Source of the DNA: UBA1794 sp964439955
Lineage (GTDB): Bacteria; Bacteroidota; Bacteroidia; Bacteroidales; Bacteroidaceae
Direction: 5' to 3'
Length of the DNA stretch: 64,000 bases
Assembly: GCA_964439955.1 (NCBI GenBank)
Contig: CAYTPX010000006.1
Coordinates: forward strand, 16,040-80,039
Below the pieces are notes generated by a model. That model worked only from the letters and a program-made list of their open reading frames with translations. It searched no databases and was not told the DNA's origin. How positions within the stretch are numbered: position 1 is the first letter of the stretch; each line of letters starts with the position of its first letter. Made by a program: the position numbers and the translations under genes. This document shows positions 1 to 8,552 of the stretch, one piece after another.

Positions 1-510
1 GAAGATGTAGTTGAGGCGCATGTCGGCCTTGTGGCGGAGTATGGCGTTGCGCATGCTGTCGGCGGCAAGGCGCACGTCCATCCGCCCTTCCCTCACGGCA
101 GTGGAAAGGGTGCTGACGAGGGATTGCACCGCCCCTTGCTTGAGCGCGATTTCGCGTATTTTCAGCGAGTTCTCGCTGCCTTCCACGGAATAGCCCGTGC
201 CGAGGCCGGGGAACTTGCCGCTGATGGTGATTTCTTCGCAACTGTCCACGCAGAAATGTACGACTTCCGTCCCCACGCGCAGGCGGTAAAATTCGGGCGC
301 GCCGGGGTGCTGGCCGCCGAGGCGGTAGTGCCCGCCGTCATCCGCCTCGGCCGAGTCTACGGGCACTATGCCCTCGAGGCTTTCGTGTTCGAGGTATATT
401 TTCTGGCCGCCGTCGAGGCCTTCGATAGTGCCTTGCACGGTAAACCGGTCGCGCTCGCGGCAAGAGGAAAGCGCCACGAGGGCGCAGAGGACGAGGAGGG
501 CTTTTCTCAT
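1..510 (-). CDS. DUF4369-type lipoprotein, cut by window edge
   Basis: This frame is open from the window edge to an ATG at 508-510 on the minus strand, giving 170 N-terminal residues. The start MRKALLVLCALVALSSC is a lipoprotein signal peptide with the lipobox ending at Cys17. The following part (FTVQGTIEGLDGGQKIYLE, then VDSAEADDGGHYRLGG) matches the beta-rich N-terminal domain called DUF4369, which in Bacteroidetes usually precedes a thioredoxin-like domain of the TlpA/ResA type. That thioredoxin part, if present, lies outside the window, so thiol-disulfide function is only an inference from the family. The protein should be anchored in the envelope. Codon use looks like that of its neighbours. 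A 22-base-period repeat array lies 50 bases upstream of its start. Confidence 0.75.
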   Translation of the reverse strand, partial: MRKALLVLCALVALSSCRERDRFTVQGTIEGLDGGQKIYLEHESLEGIVPVDSAEADDGGHYRLGGQHPGAPEFYRLRVGTEVVHFCVDSCEEITISGKFPGLGTGYSVEGSENSLKIREIALKQGAVQSLVSTLSTAVREGRMDVRLAADSMRNAILRHKADMRLNYIF

Positions 511-559
511 GATGTGTGGCTTGGTGGGTTTGTTCTTCTCCTTGGGGGAAAGAGGGGAA

Positions 560-625
560 GCGCGGGCGCTTTGCCCGGCAACCGCTGCCGCTTTCCACGG
601 AAAGCGCAGGCGGTTTTTCCCGTTT
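560..625. repeat. 22-base-period array, 3 units
   Basis: Units are 560-581, 582-603 and 604-625. Cores are GCGCGGGCGC, CCGCTGCCGC and GCGCAGGCGG; spacers are TTTGCCCGGCAA, TTTCCACGGAAA and TTTTTCCCGTTT. It belongs to the dispersed family found throughout the window. Confidence 0.8.
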
Positions 626-838
626 CGCGCGGCAAAGATAACCTGTTTGCGCGTAAAAGCCAAGGGAAAGGCGTGCAGGCGGGGGGACTCTTCCGCCCTT
701 GCGTGATTCCCGTGGTGCGGAGGACGCCGGAGGGGCATGCTGGCCCATGGGCGGGACGCCGGGGGCGTTTCCATCCAATATAAGTTTTTCCTCGCCATCT
801 TTTCAGTACCTGTTATTCCGGGGTTGCGAAAGATTTCC

Positions 839-846
839 TATCTTTG
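839..846 (+). promoter_or_regulatory. Probable -7 box of pnp promoter
   Basis: TATCTTTG fits the Bacteroidetes -7 consensus TAnnTTTG and lies 48 bases before the pnp ATG. I could not find a TTG at the usual 19-21 base distance, so the -33 element is unclear. Confidence 0.6.
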
Positions 847-894
847 CGCCGAACTTATACGAGATCAGTAAATTAGAATCCAATTTTTATTTTT

Positions 895-3084
895 ATGGTT
901 AATCCAATTGTTAAGACGATCGAGTTGCCCGACGGACGGGTAATCACGCTCGAGACTGGGAAATTAGCCAAACAAGCCGATGGATCCGTGGTGCTCCGCA
1001 TGGGCAATACGGTGCTCCTGGCCACTGTTTGTGCAGCAAAAGACGCCGTTCCCGGTACGGACTTCATGCCTTTGCAGGTAGAGTATAAAGAGAAATATTC
1101 TGCATTCGGCCGCTTCCCCGGCGGTTTCACCAAACGGGAAGGGCGCGCTTCCGACTATGAAATCCTCACTTGCCGCTTGGTAGACCGCGCCTTGCGGCCT
1201 CTCTTCCCCGATGATTTCCATGCTGAAGTCTACGTGAACATTGTGCTCTTTTCTGCCGACGGCGTGGACATGCCTGACGCCTTGGCGGGCTTGGCGGCCA
1301 GCGCGGCCCTGTCGGTGAGCGATATACCTTGGGGCGGCCCGATTTCGGAGGTGCGCGTGGCGCGCATCGACGGGCGGTATGTCATCAATCCCACGTTCGA
1401 ACAATTGGAGAAAGCCGATATGGACATCATGGTTGCCGCCACGTACGACAACATCATGATGGTCGAAGGTGAAATGGACGAAGTGAGCGAAGCCGACCTG
1501 ATAGAGGCCATGAAGGCCGCCCACGAAGCCATTAAGCCGCAATGCAAGGCGCAGATGGAGATGGCCGTGGAAGCGGGCAAGGCGGAGAAGCGTGCCTATT
1601 GCCACGAGGAGAACGACGAGGAACTGCGTGCGGCCGTGCGCGAGGCTTGTTACGAGAAGGCCTACGCCATAGCCGCTTCGGGAAACCGCAACAAGCATGA
1701 ACGCCAGGAAGCTTTCGACGCCATCCGCGAAGAATTCAAAGCCCGGTATACGGAAGAAGAACTTGAAACCAAGGCCCCGCTCATAGACCGTTATTACCAC
1801 GACGTGGAGAAAGACGCCATGCGCCGCTGCATTTTGGACGAAGGCAAGCGCCTTGACGGCCGTTCCACTACCGAAATCCGCCCGATATGGTGCGAAGCCG
1901 GGCCGTTGCCCGTCCCCCACGGCTCGTCCATCTTCACCCGGGGCGAGACGCAGTCGCTCTCGACCGTGACGCTCGGCACGAAGTCGGACGAAAAGATTAT
2001 AGACGACGTGCTCAACCAAGGCAGGCAACGTTTCTTGCTGCACTATAATTTCCCGCCTTATTCGACCGGCGAGGCAAAGGCGCAGCGGGGCGTGGGACGT
2101 CGCGAGATAGGGCACGGGCATTTGGCATGGCGCGCGCTGAAAGGCATGTTGCCCGATGCTTATCCCTACTGCGTGCGTGTCGTGTCCGACATATTGGAAT
2201 CGAACGGCTCCTCTTCGATGGCTACCGTGTGTGCCGGGACTTTGGCCTTGATGGATGCCGGTGTGCCCATAAAGAAGCCCGTGAGCGGCATTGCGATGGG
2301 CTTGATTAAGAATGCGGGCGAGGACAAATACGCCATCTTGAGCGACATCCTTGGCGATGAAGACCACCTCGGCGACATGGACTTCAAGGTGACGGGGACA
2401 AAAGACGGTATTACCGCCACGCAAATGGACATCAAGGTCGATGGCCTTTCCTTCGATATATTGGAGAAAGCCCTTGCCCAGGCAAAGGCCGGGCGTGAGC
2501 ATATCTTGGGAAAGATGCTCGAATGCTTGCCCGCGCCTCGTCCTAACTTGAAAGACAACGCTCCGCGCATCGAAACCATGACCGTACCCAAGGAATTCAT
2601 CGGTGCCATCATCGGCCCGGGCGGAAAGATTATCCAAGGGTTGCAGGAGGAAACCGGCGCTATTATCAATATAGACGAAGTGGACGGGGTAGGGAAGATC
2701 GAAATTGCCGCCACCAACCGCAAGAGCATCGAGGCCGCCCTTTCCAAGATCAAGAATATCGTTGCCATACCCGAAGTGGGCGAAGTCTACGAAGGCACGA
2801 TCCGTTCGGTCATGCCCTATGGCGTATTTGTGGAATTCCTCCCCGGGCGCGACGGATTGCTCCACATTTCGGAAATAGGGTGGAAGCACTTTGCCACGAT
2901 AGAAGAGACCGGTTTGCAGGAAGGGGATACCATCAGCGTGAAACTCCTTGACATCGACCCGAAGACCGGCAAGTTCCGTCTTTCGCACAAGGTGCTGGAA
3001 GAAAAACCGGAGGGTTACGAAGACCGTCCCCAGCGGCCTCGCGGTGCGCGCGGCGACGGGCTTCGCTTCCGCCGCCACGACTAA
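895..3084 (+). CDS. pnp: Polyribonucleotide nucleotidyltransferase (PNPase)
   Basis: PNPase degrades RNA 3'-to-5' with phosphate and also adds tails; it works in the cytoplasm, often with other RNA decay enzymes. The 729-residue length is usual. Two RNase PH domains fill residues 10 to about 550 (FGRFPGGFTKREGRASDYE in the first; GSSIFTRGETQSLSTVTLG and the SDILESNGSSSMATVCAG region in the second). A KH domain begins near residue 563 (VPKEFIGAIIGPGGKIIQG) and an S1 domain near 625 (GTIRSVMPYGVFVEFLPGRD, HISEI). The start ATG at 895 gives the normal family N-terminus and has no competing start. A TAnnTTTG box lies upstream and a strong terminator follows at 3144. The very long open frame on the opposite strand is a composition shadow. 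Confidence 0.97.
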   Translation: MVNPIVKTIELPDGRVITLETGKLAKQADGSVVLRMGNTVLLATVCAAKDAVPGTDFMPLQVEYKEKYSAFGRFPGGFTKREGRASDYEILTCRLVDRALRPLFPDDFHAEVYVNIVLFSADGVDMPDALAGLAASAALSVSDIPWGGPISEVRVARIDGRYVINPTFEQLEKADMDIMVAATYDNIMMVEGEMDEVSEADLIEAMKAAHEAIKPQCKAQMEMAVEAGKAEKRAYCHEENDEELRAAVREACYEKAYAIAASGNRNKHERQEAFDAIREEFKARYTEEELETKAPLIDRYYHDVEKDAMRRCILDEGKRLDGRSTTEIRPIWCEAGPLPVPHGSSIFTRGETQSLSTVTLGTKSDEKIIDDVLNQGRQRFLLHYNFPPYSTGEAKAQRGVGRREIGHGHLAWRALKGMLPDAYPYCVRVVSDILESNGSSSMATVCAGTLALMDAGVPIKKPVSGIAMGLIKNAGEDKYAILSDILGDEDHLGDMDFKVTGTKDGITATQMDIKVDGLSFDILEKALAQAKAGREHILGKMLECLPAPRPNLKDNAPRIETMTVPKEFIGAIIGPGGKIIQGLQEETGAIINIDEVDGVGKIEIAATNRKSIEAALSKIKNIVAIPEVGEVYEGTIRSVMPYGVFVEFLPGRDGLLHISEIGWKHFATIEETGLQEGDTISVKLLDIDPKTGKFRLSHKVLEEKPEGYEDRPQRPRGARGDGLRFRRHD

Positions 3085-3143
3085 ATTCCCGGAAAGTTCG
3101 CATTCCCCCTTTCCCCACGGGAGGGGAGGAAACCGATATATGG

Positions 3144-3177
3144 CGGGGACGCTCAGGAGAGTGTCCCCGTTTTTTTC
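3144..3177 (+). terminator. Rho-independent terminator after pnp
   Basis: An 11-bp stem (CGGGGACGCTC with GAGTGTCCCCG, one G-T pair) with a four-base loop is followed by seven T. It lies 60 bases after the pnp stop. Confidence 0.85.
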
Positions 3178-3316
3178 GTCTTGGAGGGCATGAAATCCCG
3201 TAGCGCTTCGCGGGTTTTGGGATTTGGATGAGGAAGATTGGGTGGAAAGAAGCGTAAAAATGTTGTTTTTGTAATAGAATTTTGCGCAAAGGGGCAAGGC
3301 TTGCGGGGAAAAGTGA

Positions 3317-3324
3317 TACTTTTG
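3317..3324 (+). promoter_or_regulatory. -7 box directly before the Omp85-like gene
   Basis: TACTTTTG ends only four bases before the ATG at 3329. Because transcription normally starts about 5-8 bases after this box, the mRNA would begin at or within the start codon. No TTG at the usual -33 distance was seen. Confidence 0.5.
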
Positions 3325-3328
3325 CCGC

Positions 3329-4558
3329 ATGATACGCTTCTTAATCCCTTTATCCTTCCTGCTCTTTTTCATTTTCCCCGCGTTCAGCCAGTCCCCTTCC
3401 CAAGAAGAATTCCCGCTTCCCGCCGTCGTACAGCCCGACAGCCTTCCGCCTTTTGCGGCGGAGAGGCAGGCCGTGGCTCCCGACTCGCTGGCCGGCTGGA
3501 GGAAAGGATGGCTCGGCAAGCTCTATCGCTATTTCCAAAACTCGAACAAGGATCGCACTTTGACCCAGAAGTTTGACTATTCGATTGTCGGGGGGCCGCA
3601 TTATTCTTCCACGACCGAGTTGGGGGTGGGCATTTTGGCCGCAGGCTTGTTCCGTTTGGACCGCAATGACCTCTCCTTGCCGCCCTCGAATGTGACGCTT
3701 TTCGCCAATGTTTCGACGTCCGGCTTCTACGTTTTGGGTTTGCGCGGCAACACTTTTTTCCGTGGAGGCCGTTTCCGCATCGATTATACAGGCTATTTCT
3801 ATTCCATGCCCGGGGACTTTTGGGGCGTGGGCTTCTACAATGGGCGCGACTCGACGAAGACGCACATGGAACGCCAGCAGGTACGGGTGGAGACCGACTT
3901 TATGTATTGCTTTTCCCCGGCCTGGTATGTGGGAATCAACATGGATTACAACTTTACCCGAGCCAAGTCGCTCGATAAGCCCAGCTACATACCGGACGGG
4001 CAGCACATGAAGTACATCAATACCGGCTTGGGTCTTTTCTTCCAGCATGACTCGCGCGACGTAATCACCAGCCCCTACAAGGGATGGTACTTGCAGTTCG
4101 ACCATACCTTCTACCCCGGTTGGCTGGGCAACCGCGACGGCTTTTTCACCAGCACCGAGGTTACGGCCGACTTCTATGCCCCGTTGTGGAAGAACTCCGT
4201 GCTGGCTTTCGACGTGCATGGGCTCTTCCATGCGGGCGATGTGCCTTGGACGATGCTTTCCTCCATGGGCGACGGCAGCCGCATGCGGGGCTACTACGGG
4301 GGACGCTACCGCGACAAGAACCTGATGGAGGCGCAAGTTGAGTTGCGGCAGCGCATCCACGGGCGCATCGGGGCGGTGGCTTGGGTCGGTGGCGGTACGG
4401 TCTTCCCCGAGTTTGAAGCCTTGCGCCTGGACCACGTGCTGCCCTCCTACGGGTTGGGCTTCCGTTGGGAGTTTAAGAGCCGGGTGAATATCCGTATCGA
4501 CTATGGCTTCGGGAAGGATACGTCCGGCTTGGTCTTCAACATCAACGAAGCCTTTTAG
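3329..4558 (+). CDS. Omp85/BamA-TamA family outer-membrane barrel without POTRA domains
   Basis: The 409-residue protein starts with a signal peptide (MIRFLIPLSFLLFFIFPAFS) whose predicted cleavage leaves Gln first. The rest is rich in alternating aromatic and glycine segments typical of beta strands (GGPHYSSTTELGVGILAAG, NTGLGLFFQHDSRDVITSPY, SYGLGFRWEFKSRVNIRIDY), and ends NEAF with a C-terminal Phe, as barrels recognised by BAM do. The HDSRD...P.KG and RGYYGGRYRD segments match the Omp85 surface-antigen domain. There is no room for POTRA domains, so it resembles the short BamA/TamA-like proteins common in Bacteroidetes; its cargo is unknown. The promoter box sits nearly on the start codon. 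The next array begins seven bases after the stop. Confidence 0.8.
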   Translation: MIRFLIPLSFLLFFIFPAFSQSPSQEEFPLPAVVQPDSLPPFAAERQAVAPDSLAGWRKGWLGKLYRYFQNSNKDRTLTQKFDYSIVGGPHYSSTTELGVGILAAGLFRLDRNDLSLPPSNVTLFANVSTSGFYVLGLRGNTFFRGGRFRIDYTGYFYSMPGDFWGVGFYNGRDSTKTHMERQQVRVETDFMYCFSPAWYVGINMDYNFTRAKSLDKPSYIPDGQHMKYINTGLGLFFQHDSRDVITSPYKGWYLQFDHTFYPGWLGNRDGFFTSTEVTADFYAPLWKNSVLAFDVHGLFHAGDVPWTMLSSMGDGSRMRGYYGGRYRDKNLMEAQVELRQRIHGRIGAVAWVGGGTVFPEFEALRLDHVLPSYGLGFRWEFKSRVNIRIDYGFGKDTSGLVFNINEAF

Positions 4559-4564
4559 GGAAAA

Positions 4565-4652
4565 GCCTTGGGGCTTTTTGGGGAAAGCGCAGTGCCTCTT
4601 TGCCGGGAGTGCCATGCCTTTTCCCGGCTTCGTGCAGCGCTTTTGTGCGAAA
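4565..4652. repeat. 22-base-period array, 4 units
   Basis: Units start at 4565, 4587, 4609 and 4631. Cores are GCCTTGGGGC, GCGCAGTGCC, GTGCCATGCC and CGTGCAGCGC; spacers are of the form TTTTTGGGGAAA. It fills the gap between the Omp85-like gene and the purL promoter. Confidence 0.85.
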
Positions 4653-4654
4653 TC

Positions 4655-4685
4655 TTGCCCACCTTGCTGAAAAAGGCTACCTTTG
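4655..4685 (+). promoter_or_regulatory. purL promoter
   Basis: TTG at 4655-4657, 20 bases, then TACCTTTG at 4678-4685. This fits the Bacteroidetes sigma-70 consensus. It begins two bases after the last repeat unit and gives a leader of about 30 bases. Confidence 0.75.
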
Positions 4686-4720
4686 CGCCTGCATCAAAGT
4701 AGAAACAAAAACACCGAACC

Positions 4721-7700
4721 ATGATTCTATTTTTCAGCACCCCTCTCCGGAATGTCATCGCCGTGGAGGCCGACCACTCCCTTTCGGACGACGAGACCGA
4801 ACGCCTCTGCTGGCTTTTTGGCGGGGCTTCGCTTGCACAAGAAGAGAACCTGTCGGGCTTTTTCGTAGGCCCGCGCAGGGAAATGATTACCCCGTGGAGC
4901 ACGAATGCCGTGGAAATCACCCAAAATATGGGTCTTTCGGGCATAAGCCGCATCGAAGAGTACTTCCCCGTGGAAAACGAAACGGCGGAATACGACGAGA
5001 TGCTGCAGCGCATGTATAAAGGGCTCACGCAAGACATTTTCACCTCCGGCCTCAAGGCGGACCCCATACGCCATATTGAAGACCTGGAGGCATACAACGA
5101 GCAGGAAGGGCTGGCCCTCTCCAAAGAGGAGATAGAGTACCTGAAAGGAATCGAAAAGGAAATGGGCCGGTTGCTTACCGACAGCGAAGTTTTCGGTTTC
5201 GCGCAAATCAATTCCGAGCATTGCCGGCACAAGATTTTCGGGGGCACGTTCATAATTGACGGGGAGGAGAAGGAAAGCAGCCTTTTCCAACTCATCAAGA
5301 AGACCACCCGCGAGCACCCGGGGAAGATAATATCCGCCTACAAGGATAACGTGGCCTTTGCCGAAGGCCCTGTCGTGGAGCAGTTTGCGCCGGCAGACCA
5401 CGCGAACCCCGACTTCTTCCGCATAAAGGACGTGGAAAGCGTAATCTCCCTGAAAGCCGAGACGCACAACTTTCCCACCACGGTGGAGCCTTTCAACGGT
5501 GCCTCTACCGGCACGGGCGGCGAAATACGCGACCGCATGGGCGGGGGCATTGGCTCCATGCCCATAGCGGGTACTGCCGTTTATATGACTTCTTATCCCC
5601 GTACCGAGGCCGGGCGCGAATGGGAACAAATCTTGCCCGTGCGCAAATGGCTCTACCAGACGCCCGAGCAAATCTTGGTGAAGGCGTCCAACGGGGCCAG
5701 TGATTTCGGAAACAAATTTGGGCAGCCGCTCATTTGCGGCTCGCTGCTGACTTTCGAGCACCAGGAGGGAGACGAGAAATATGGATACGACAAGGTTATC
5801 ATGCTGGCCGGGGGCGTAGGTACCGGCACGCGGCGCGACTGCCTGAAGGGTACGCCGCAGAAGGGGAACAAAATAGTCGTGATGGGTGGCGACAACTACC
5901 GTATCGGCTTGGGCGGAGGCTCCGTCTCGAGCGTCGATACCGGCCGCTACAGCAGTGGCATTGAGCTGAACGCCGTACAGCGTGCCAATGCGGAAATGCA
6001 GAAGCGCGTATATAATGTGGTGCGCGCCCTCTGCGAGGAAGAGGAAAATCCGGTAGTCTCCATACACGACCACGGCTCGGCCGGCCATGTGAATTGCCTC
6101 TCCGAACTGGTGGAGGACTGCGGCGGGCTCATAGAAATGGGCAAACTGCCAGTCGGCGACAAGACGCTTTCGGCCAAAGAAATCATAGCCAACGAATCGC
6201 AGGAGCGCATGGGGCTGCTCATCCAAGAGCAAGCCATCGGGCGCGTCCAAAGGATTGCCGAGCGGGAGCGCGCCCCGATGTACGTCGTGGGCGAGACGAC
6301 GGGTGACGCGCGCTTCGCTTTCGTGCAGGAAGATGGTGTCCGTCCCTTCGATCTGGCCGTGAGCCAGATGTTTGGCTCTTCGCCTAAGACTTACATGGTA
6401 GATAAAACCGTGGAACGGCGCTATGGGAATGTCTCTTACGATGCCGCGGAATTGCAGGAATACGTCACGCGTGTGCTCCAATTGGAAGCCGTGGCTTGCA
6501 AGGACTGGCTGACCAATAAGGTAGACCGTTCGGTCACCGGGCGCGTGGCGCGGCAGCAATGTATGGGAGAACTGCAACTTCCGCTTTCGGACTGCGGCGT
6601 CGTGTCGCTGGATTTCCGTGGCACGCGGGGAATCGCTACCGCCTTGGGTCATGCCCCGCAGGCGGGGTTGGCCGACCCGGCGGCGGGCAGCGTGCTTGCA
6701 GTGGCGGAATCGTTGACAAACCTCGTGTGGGCACCGCTGGTGGACGGCATGGATAGCATTTCGCTTTCGGCCAACTGGATGTGGCCTTGCCGCAGCCAGG
6801 AAGGGGAGGATGCCCGGCTGTACCAAGCGGTGGAGGCCTTGAGTGGCTTTTGCTGCGCTTTGGGCATAAACGTTCCCACGGGCAAGGATTCCCTTTCCAT
6901 GACGCAGCAGTATCCCGACGGGACGAAAATCATAGCCCCGGGTACGGTCATCGTAAGTGCGGGCGGGCAGGTGAGCGACGTGAAGCGCGTGGTCAGCCCG
7001 GTGCTGGTCAATGACGGAAAGACTTTCCTCTATCATGTAGACTTCAGCTTCGACCATTTGAAACTCGGGGGCAGTGCGTTTGCCCAGAGCCGTAACAAAG
7101 TGGGAAGCGACGTGCCCACGGTACGGGACGCCAGGTATTTCCGCGCGGCTTTCTTGGCTATCCAGGAATTGATACGGCGCGGTTTGGTGCTTGCCGGGCA
7201 TGATATCAGCGCGGGCGGCATGATTACGACGCTTTTGGAGATGTGTTTTTCCCATGCGGAAAGCGGCGGCATGGAATTGAGCCTCGACGGAATCAAGGAA
7301 GAGGATATCGTGAAAATCCTTTTTGCCGAGAATCCCGGCGTCATTATCCAAGTAGAAGACCAGAAAACGGTGGAACAAATCCTTACGGACGCAGGGGTAG
7401 CTTTTGTCAAGCTGGGCAGTCCGGTCGAAGAACGCCATATTTTGGTGCATAAGGATGGTGCCACTTACCAGTTTGGCATTGACCATTTGCGTGACGTGTG
7501 GTATGAATCGTCCTATTTGCTCGACCGCAAGCAGAGTTTCAACGGCTGTGCCCGCGAACGCTTCCTCAACTATAAGGAACAACCCGTAGAGCAATGTTTC
7601 TTGCCCGGCTTCACCGGTAAAATGAAAGACTACGGAATCGACCCGGACCGCCGCACTGCGAGCGGAATCAAGGCCGCCATTATCCGGGAGAAGGGTACCA

Positions 7701-8422
7701 ATGGCGAACGGGAGATGGCCTATATGCTGTATTTGGCGGGCTTTGACGTGAAAGACGTTACGATGACGGACTTAGTCACGGGGCGGGAGACGCTGGAGGA
7801 GGTGAATATGATTGTCTTCTGCGGCGGTTTCTCCAACAGTGACGTGTTGGGCTCGGCAAAAGGCTGGGCGGGAGCGTTCTTGTTCAACCCGAAAGCCAAA
7901 GAATCCCTTGACCGTTTTTACGCCCGCGAGGACACGTTGTCGCTGGGCATCTGCAACGGTTGCCAGTTGATGCTCGAATTGGGCCTCCTCAGCAGTCCCG
8001 GCGAAGAAAAGAGGCCGCGCATGCTGCACAACGACAGCCGCAAGTTCGAGAGCGCTTTCCTCGGTTTGACCATCCCTGCCAACCGTAGTGTCTTGTTCGG
8101 TTCGCTGGGCGGCTCGAAACTGGGTGTCTGGGTAGCCCACGGTGAGGGGAAATTCTCGCTCCCCTATGGGGAAGACCAATACGACATTGTGGCCAAGTAC
8201 AGTTACGACGCATACCCCGGCAATCCGAACGGCTCCGATTATGCGGCGGCGGCCATTTGCAGCAAAGACGGGCGGCACATTGCGATGATGCCCCACTTGG
8301 AGCGTGCTTTCTTCCCTTGGCAGTGTGCCGATTACCCTGCCGCCCGCCGGGAAACAGACGAGGTGACGCCTTGGATTGAAGCCTTCGTCAATGCCCGCAA
8401 GTGGGTAGAGGCTAAACAATAG
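4721..8422 (+). CDS. purL: Phosphoribosylformylglycinamidine synthase, large single-chain type
   Basis: The enzyme converts FGAR, glutamine and ATP to FGAM in purine synthesis. At 1233 residues it is the fused form in which synthase and glutaminase lie on one chain. The N-terminus (MILFFSTPLRNVIAVEADHS) is the usual one for Bacteroidales PurL. The FGAM synthase core shows INSEHCRHKIFGG, ETHNFPTTVEPFNGASTGTG and a second half with VPTGKDSLSMTQ and AGHDISAGG. The C-terminal class I glutaminase has the nucleophile Cys in LGICNGCQLMLELGLL and a catalytic-type His in WVAHGEGKFSLPYG. It has its own promoter and is probably transcribed alone. The long open frame on the opposite strand is a shadow. 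Confidence 0.97.
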   Translation: MILFFSTPLRNVIAVEADHSLSDDETERLCWLFGGASLAQEENLSGFFVGPRREMITPWSTNAVEITQNMGLSGISRIEEYFPVENETAEYDEMLQRMYKGLTQDIFTSGLKADPIRHIEDLEAYNEQEGLALSKEEIEYLKGIEKEMGRLLTDSEVFGFAQINSEHCRHKIFGGTFIIDGEEKESSLFQLIKKTTREHPGKIISAYKDNVAFAEGPVVEQFAPADHANPDFFRIKDVESVISLKAETHNFPTTVEPFNGASTGTGGEIRDRMGGGIGSMPIAGTAVYMTSYPRTEAGREWEQILPVRKWLYQTPEQILVKASNGASDFGNKFGQPLICGSLLTFEHQEGDEKYGYDKVIMLAGGVGTGTRRDCLKGTPQKGNKIVVMGGDNYRIGLGGGSVSSVDTGRYSSGIELNAVQRANAEMQKRVYNVVRALCEEEENPVVSIHDHGSAGHVNCLSELVEDCGGLIEMGKLPVGDKTLSAKEIIANESQERMGLLIQEQAIGRVQRIAERERAPMYVVGETTGDARFAFVQEDGVRPFDLAVSQMFGSSPKTYMVDKTVERRYGNVSYDAAELQEYVTRVLQLEAVACKDWLTNKVDRSVTGRVARQQCMGELQLPLSDCGVVSLDFRGTRGIATALGHAPQAGLADPAAGSVLAVAESLTNLVWAPLVDGMDSISLSANWMWPCRSQEGEDARLYQAVEALSGFCCALGINVPTGKDSLSMTQQYPDGTKIIAPGTVIVSAGGQVSDVKRVVSPVLVNDGKTFLYHVDFSFDHLKLGGSAFAQSRNKVGSDVPTVRDARYFRAAFLAIQELIRRGLVLAGHDISAGGMITTLLEMCFSHAESGGMELSLDGIKEEDIVKILFAENPGVIIQVEDQKTVEQILTDAGVAFVKLGSPVEERHILVHKDGATYQFGIDHLRDVWYESSYLLDRKQSFNGCARERFLNYKEQPVEQCFLPGFTGKMKDYGIDPDRRTASGIKAAIIREKGTNGEREMAYMLYLAGFDVKDVTMTDLVTGRETLEEVNMIVFCGGFSNSDVLGSAKGWAGAFLFNPKAKESLDRFYAREDTLSLGICNGCQLMLELGLLSSPGEEKRPRMLHNDSRKFESAFLGLTIPANRSVLFGSLGGSKLGVWVAHGEGKFSLPYGEDQYDIVAKYSYDAYPGNPNGSDYAAAAICSKDGRHIAMMPHLERAFFPWQCADYPAARRETDEVTPWIEAFVNARKWVEAKQ

Positions 8423-8472
8423 GAGGAGGGCGGGCGGAGGAAGCCCCCGGCCGTTTCCTGTACCAATCCCCA

Positions 8473-8508
8473 GCGGGCGGCGCCATTGGCGGGTGCCGCC
8501 CGCTTTCC
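8473..8508 (+). terminator. Possible terminator after purL
   Basis: A 9-bp perfect stem (GCGGGCGGC at 8473, GCCGCCCGC at 8495) is followed by only TTTCC, so termination would be weak. It lies between purL and uvrA. Confidence 0.45.
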
Positions 8509-8552
8509 ACTGATAGAGCAACCAGGGGAAGAATGCCCCCTTAATTCCTTAC

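Larger units (their letters stand above)
511..894. other. Intergenic region between divergent genes
   Basis: This stretch separates the minus-strand lipoprotein gene from pnp. It holds a three-unit 22-base repeat array at 560-625 and the probable pnp -7 box at 839-846. I see no coding sequence with plausible composition in it. Confidence 0.6.

Noticed and set aside
31..783. Plus-strand open frame at the left edge
   Set aside because: The opposite strand encodes a lipoprotein with a clear signal peptide and DUF4369-like domain; this frame also runs through a repeat array and has no motif.
964..3519. Very long open frame on the strand opposite to pnp
   Set aside because: It mirrors the codon structure of pnp in GC-rich DNA, has no promoter, signal or family features and crosses the pnp terminator.
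4727..7594. 955-codon open frame opposite to purL
   Set aside because: It is a composition shadow of purL; the translated product is rich in His, Arg and Ala without any recognisable motif.
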